Source: Streptomyces sp. NBC_00306
GTDB taxonomy: Bacteria; Actinomycetota; Actinomycetes; Streptomycetales; Streptomycetaceae
Direction: 5' to 3'
DNA length: 64,000 nucleotides
Assembly: GCF_036169555.1 (NCBI RefSeq)
Contig: NZ_CP108032.1
Coordinates: 2,728,001-2,792,000 of the forward strand
Shown in pieces: positions 62,887 through 64,000 of the stretch (within the stretch, counting starts at the first letter, position 1; each line of letters starts with the position of its first letter). The position numbers and the translations under genes were made by a program. The notes below the pieces were generated by a model. It did not search any database. It worked only from the letters and a program-made list of their open reading frames with translations, and had not been told where the DNA came from.

Positions 62887-64000
62887 ATGCCGACCTGCCC
62901 GAACGGACACCAGTCGGGTTCCGACGACTGGTGCGAGGTCTGTGGCCACCGCATGGCCGGCCCCGGCGCCCCCGCAGGCGCCGTGCCGCCTCCTCCGCCG
63001 CCCTCCTACGGCTACCCGGGCCCGGGCGATCCGAACGCCACCGCCCAGGCCGAGCTCTGCCCGCAGTGCCGCACCCCGCGCGAGGCCATGGCCCCGTTCT
63101 GCGAGGAGTGCCGGTACAACTTCCTGACCCACACGGCGACGTCGTACACACCGCTCGCACCGGCCCCGCAGCCCCCCGGGCTGAACCTGCCGGCCGGCTT
63201 CACCAACCAGCCGTCCCCGCCCGCGCCGCCGCAGGGCCGCGGCGGTCCGGGTCCCGGTCAGCACGACCCGTACGACTACCAGAGCTCCCGGCCGTCGCAG
63301 ATGAACCGGGCCGCCGAGCCGCTGATGAACGAGCCGCCGGGGCAGCACCAGCCGCCCCAGGGCTTCCAGCAGCCCGGGCCGCCGCCCCCGCCCCCGCCGT
63401 CGTTCCAGCAGCCCGGGCCCCCGCCTCCGCCGTCATTCCAGCAGCAGGGGCCGGGTCAGCAGCAGGGACCGGGCGGGCAGGCACCCGGCATGCCGGGACC
63501 CGGAGACGGGCAGCAGGGACCGCCGCCTCCGCCGTACCAGCAGCAGTCCACGCCCCCGGCGCCGCCGCGGCCTCAGCACGGCGACGCGGGTGACGACTGG
63601 ATGCTGCCGCCGCCCGCCCAGCCCCAGGCCCCCCAGGCGCAGGCGGCCGGGACGCAGACTCCGCAGGCACCGCCGCAGCAGTTCCAGCAGCAGTCCGTGC
63701 CCCAGCAGCCGGCGCAGCCGCTGTATCCGCAGCAGGGCGGGCCCCAGGGCACTCAGCCCGGTCCCGCACAGCAGCCCCCGCAGTACGGGACGCCCGCCGG
63801 GTGGACGGTCGTCGTCGCGCCGGACCGCGAGTACTTCATGGCGATGATGCAGCGCAGCGGCCCGGACGCCACCGGTCTCAATCTGCCCGCGTACTCCCCC
63901 GAGCAGCAGCTGCCGCTGTCGGGCAACCAGGTCACCATCGGCCGCCGCCGGCACTCCACCGGCGAGGCGCCGGACATCGATCTCTCGGTGCCGCCGGAGG
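62887..64000 (+). CDS. Zinc-ribbon/FHA-domain protein (3' end outside the window)
   Basis: At least 371 codons, running off the right edge. Zinc ribbon 1: Cys4, His8, Cys16, Cys19. Zinc ribbon 2: Cys58, Cys61, Cys72, Cys75. A roughly 230-residue Pro/Gln/Gly-rich disordered linker follows, then from about residue 340 the start of an FHA domain (LPLSGNQVTIGRRRHSTG, DIDLSVPPE). FHA domains bind phosphothreonine, so this is the likely reader or substrate of the PknG-type kinase, analogous to GarA/OdhI but with a different architecture. ATG 62887 follows GGGGAAGG by about 7 nt. The gap to the vWA stop is 61 nt, same strand. Confidence 0.88.
   Translation, partial: MPTCPNGHQSGSDDWCEVCGHRMAGPGAPAGAVPPPPPPSYGYPGPGDPNATAQAELCPQCRTPREAMAPFCEECRYNFLTHTATSYTPLAPAPQPPGLNLPAGFTNQPSPPAPPQGRGGPGPGQHDPYDYQSSRPSQMNRAAEPLMNEPPGQHQPPQGFQQPGPPPPPPPSFQQPGPPPPPSFQQQGPGQQQGPGGQAPGMPGPGDGQQGPPPPPYQQQSTPPAPPRPQHGDAGDDWMLPPPAQPQAPQAQAAGTQTPQAPPQQFQQQSVPQQPAQPLYPQQGGPQGTQPGPAQQPPQYGTPAGWTVVVAPDREYFMAMMQRSGPDATGLNLPAYSPEQQLPLSGNQVTIGRRRHSTGEAPDIDLSVPPE

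Noticed and set aside
63180..63780. Pro/Gln-rich repeats near the right edge
   Set aside because: They are the disordered linker of the FHA protein and vary in unit length, so not a tandem DNA array of independent interest.

Overview
The window is about 71-73% G+C by eye, with strong G/C third-position bias, frequent GTG starts, long G/C-rich antisense reading frames, Tat-type signal peptides and many small terminator hairpins. Gene content (Fe-SOD beside a PepN aminopeptidase, a chitosan-oligosaccharide csn operon, an Rv2466c-like thiol protein, BioY, many sugar kinases) points to the chromosome core of a Streptomyces or close relative. I see no rRNA, tRNA, insertion sequence, integrase, prophage or CRISPR array. 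The region looks vertically inherited. One gene is cut by the left edge (Fpg/Nei glycosylase) and one by the right edge (FHA protein).

Layout. 1-9.2 kb: Fpg/Nei glycosylase, ribose-5-phosphate isomerase B, three AAT-type amino acid permeases, a membrane Ser/Thr kinase, an LPXTG-type surface protein and BioY. 9.2-15.2 kb: a divergent carbohydrate-kinase locus (histidine phosphatase plus FGGY kinase on the minus strand; 2-hydroxyacid dehydrogenase plus a second FGGY kinase plus a Tat-exported glycerophosphodiesterase on the plus strand). 15.3-31.5 kb: sodF with a Nur-type operator, an Rv2466c-like protein with a CPWA motif, two paralogous PepN proteases, a wHTH/nuclease-like protein, an S12 serine hydrolase, a large secreted subtilase, asd, a DUF1203 protein and an FAD monooxygenase. 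31.5-36.2 kb: an XRE/MmyB regulator divergent from an FMN reductase, and an EamA transporter, RibD/DHFR-like reductase and LysR set. 36.0-46 kb: malQ with two small flanking genes, a GH84-like secreted glycosidase with altered active-site residues, an HNH nuclease, MscS, and a Tat-exported glucuronyl C5-epimerase-like protein.

46-53 kb is the csnR-csnE-csnF-csnG-csnH-csnK operon for uptake and catabolism of chitosan (glucosamine) oligosaccharides: ROK repressor, lipoprotein, two permeases, GH4 enzyme and BadF-type kinase, with a perfect palindrome just downstream of the predicted promoter. No ABC ATPase is encoded; streptomycete sugar transporters usually borrow MsiK.

53.3 kb to the right edge is the most interesting stretch. 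A four-TM protein resembling GlnX and a GlnH-like solute-binding protein are followed by a coiled-coil protein of unknown function, a PknG-type kinase, a PP2C phosphatase, a vWA protein and a zinc-ribbon/FHA protein. In mycobacteria and corynebacteria GlnX-GlnH-PknG senses extracellular amino acids and acts through an FHA protein. Here that module is joined to a kinase/PP2C/vWA triad, and the kinase, phosphatase and FHA protein each carry two zinc ribbons. I infer one amino-acid-responsive phosphorylation system with writer, eraser and reader in a single locus.
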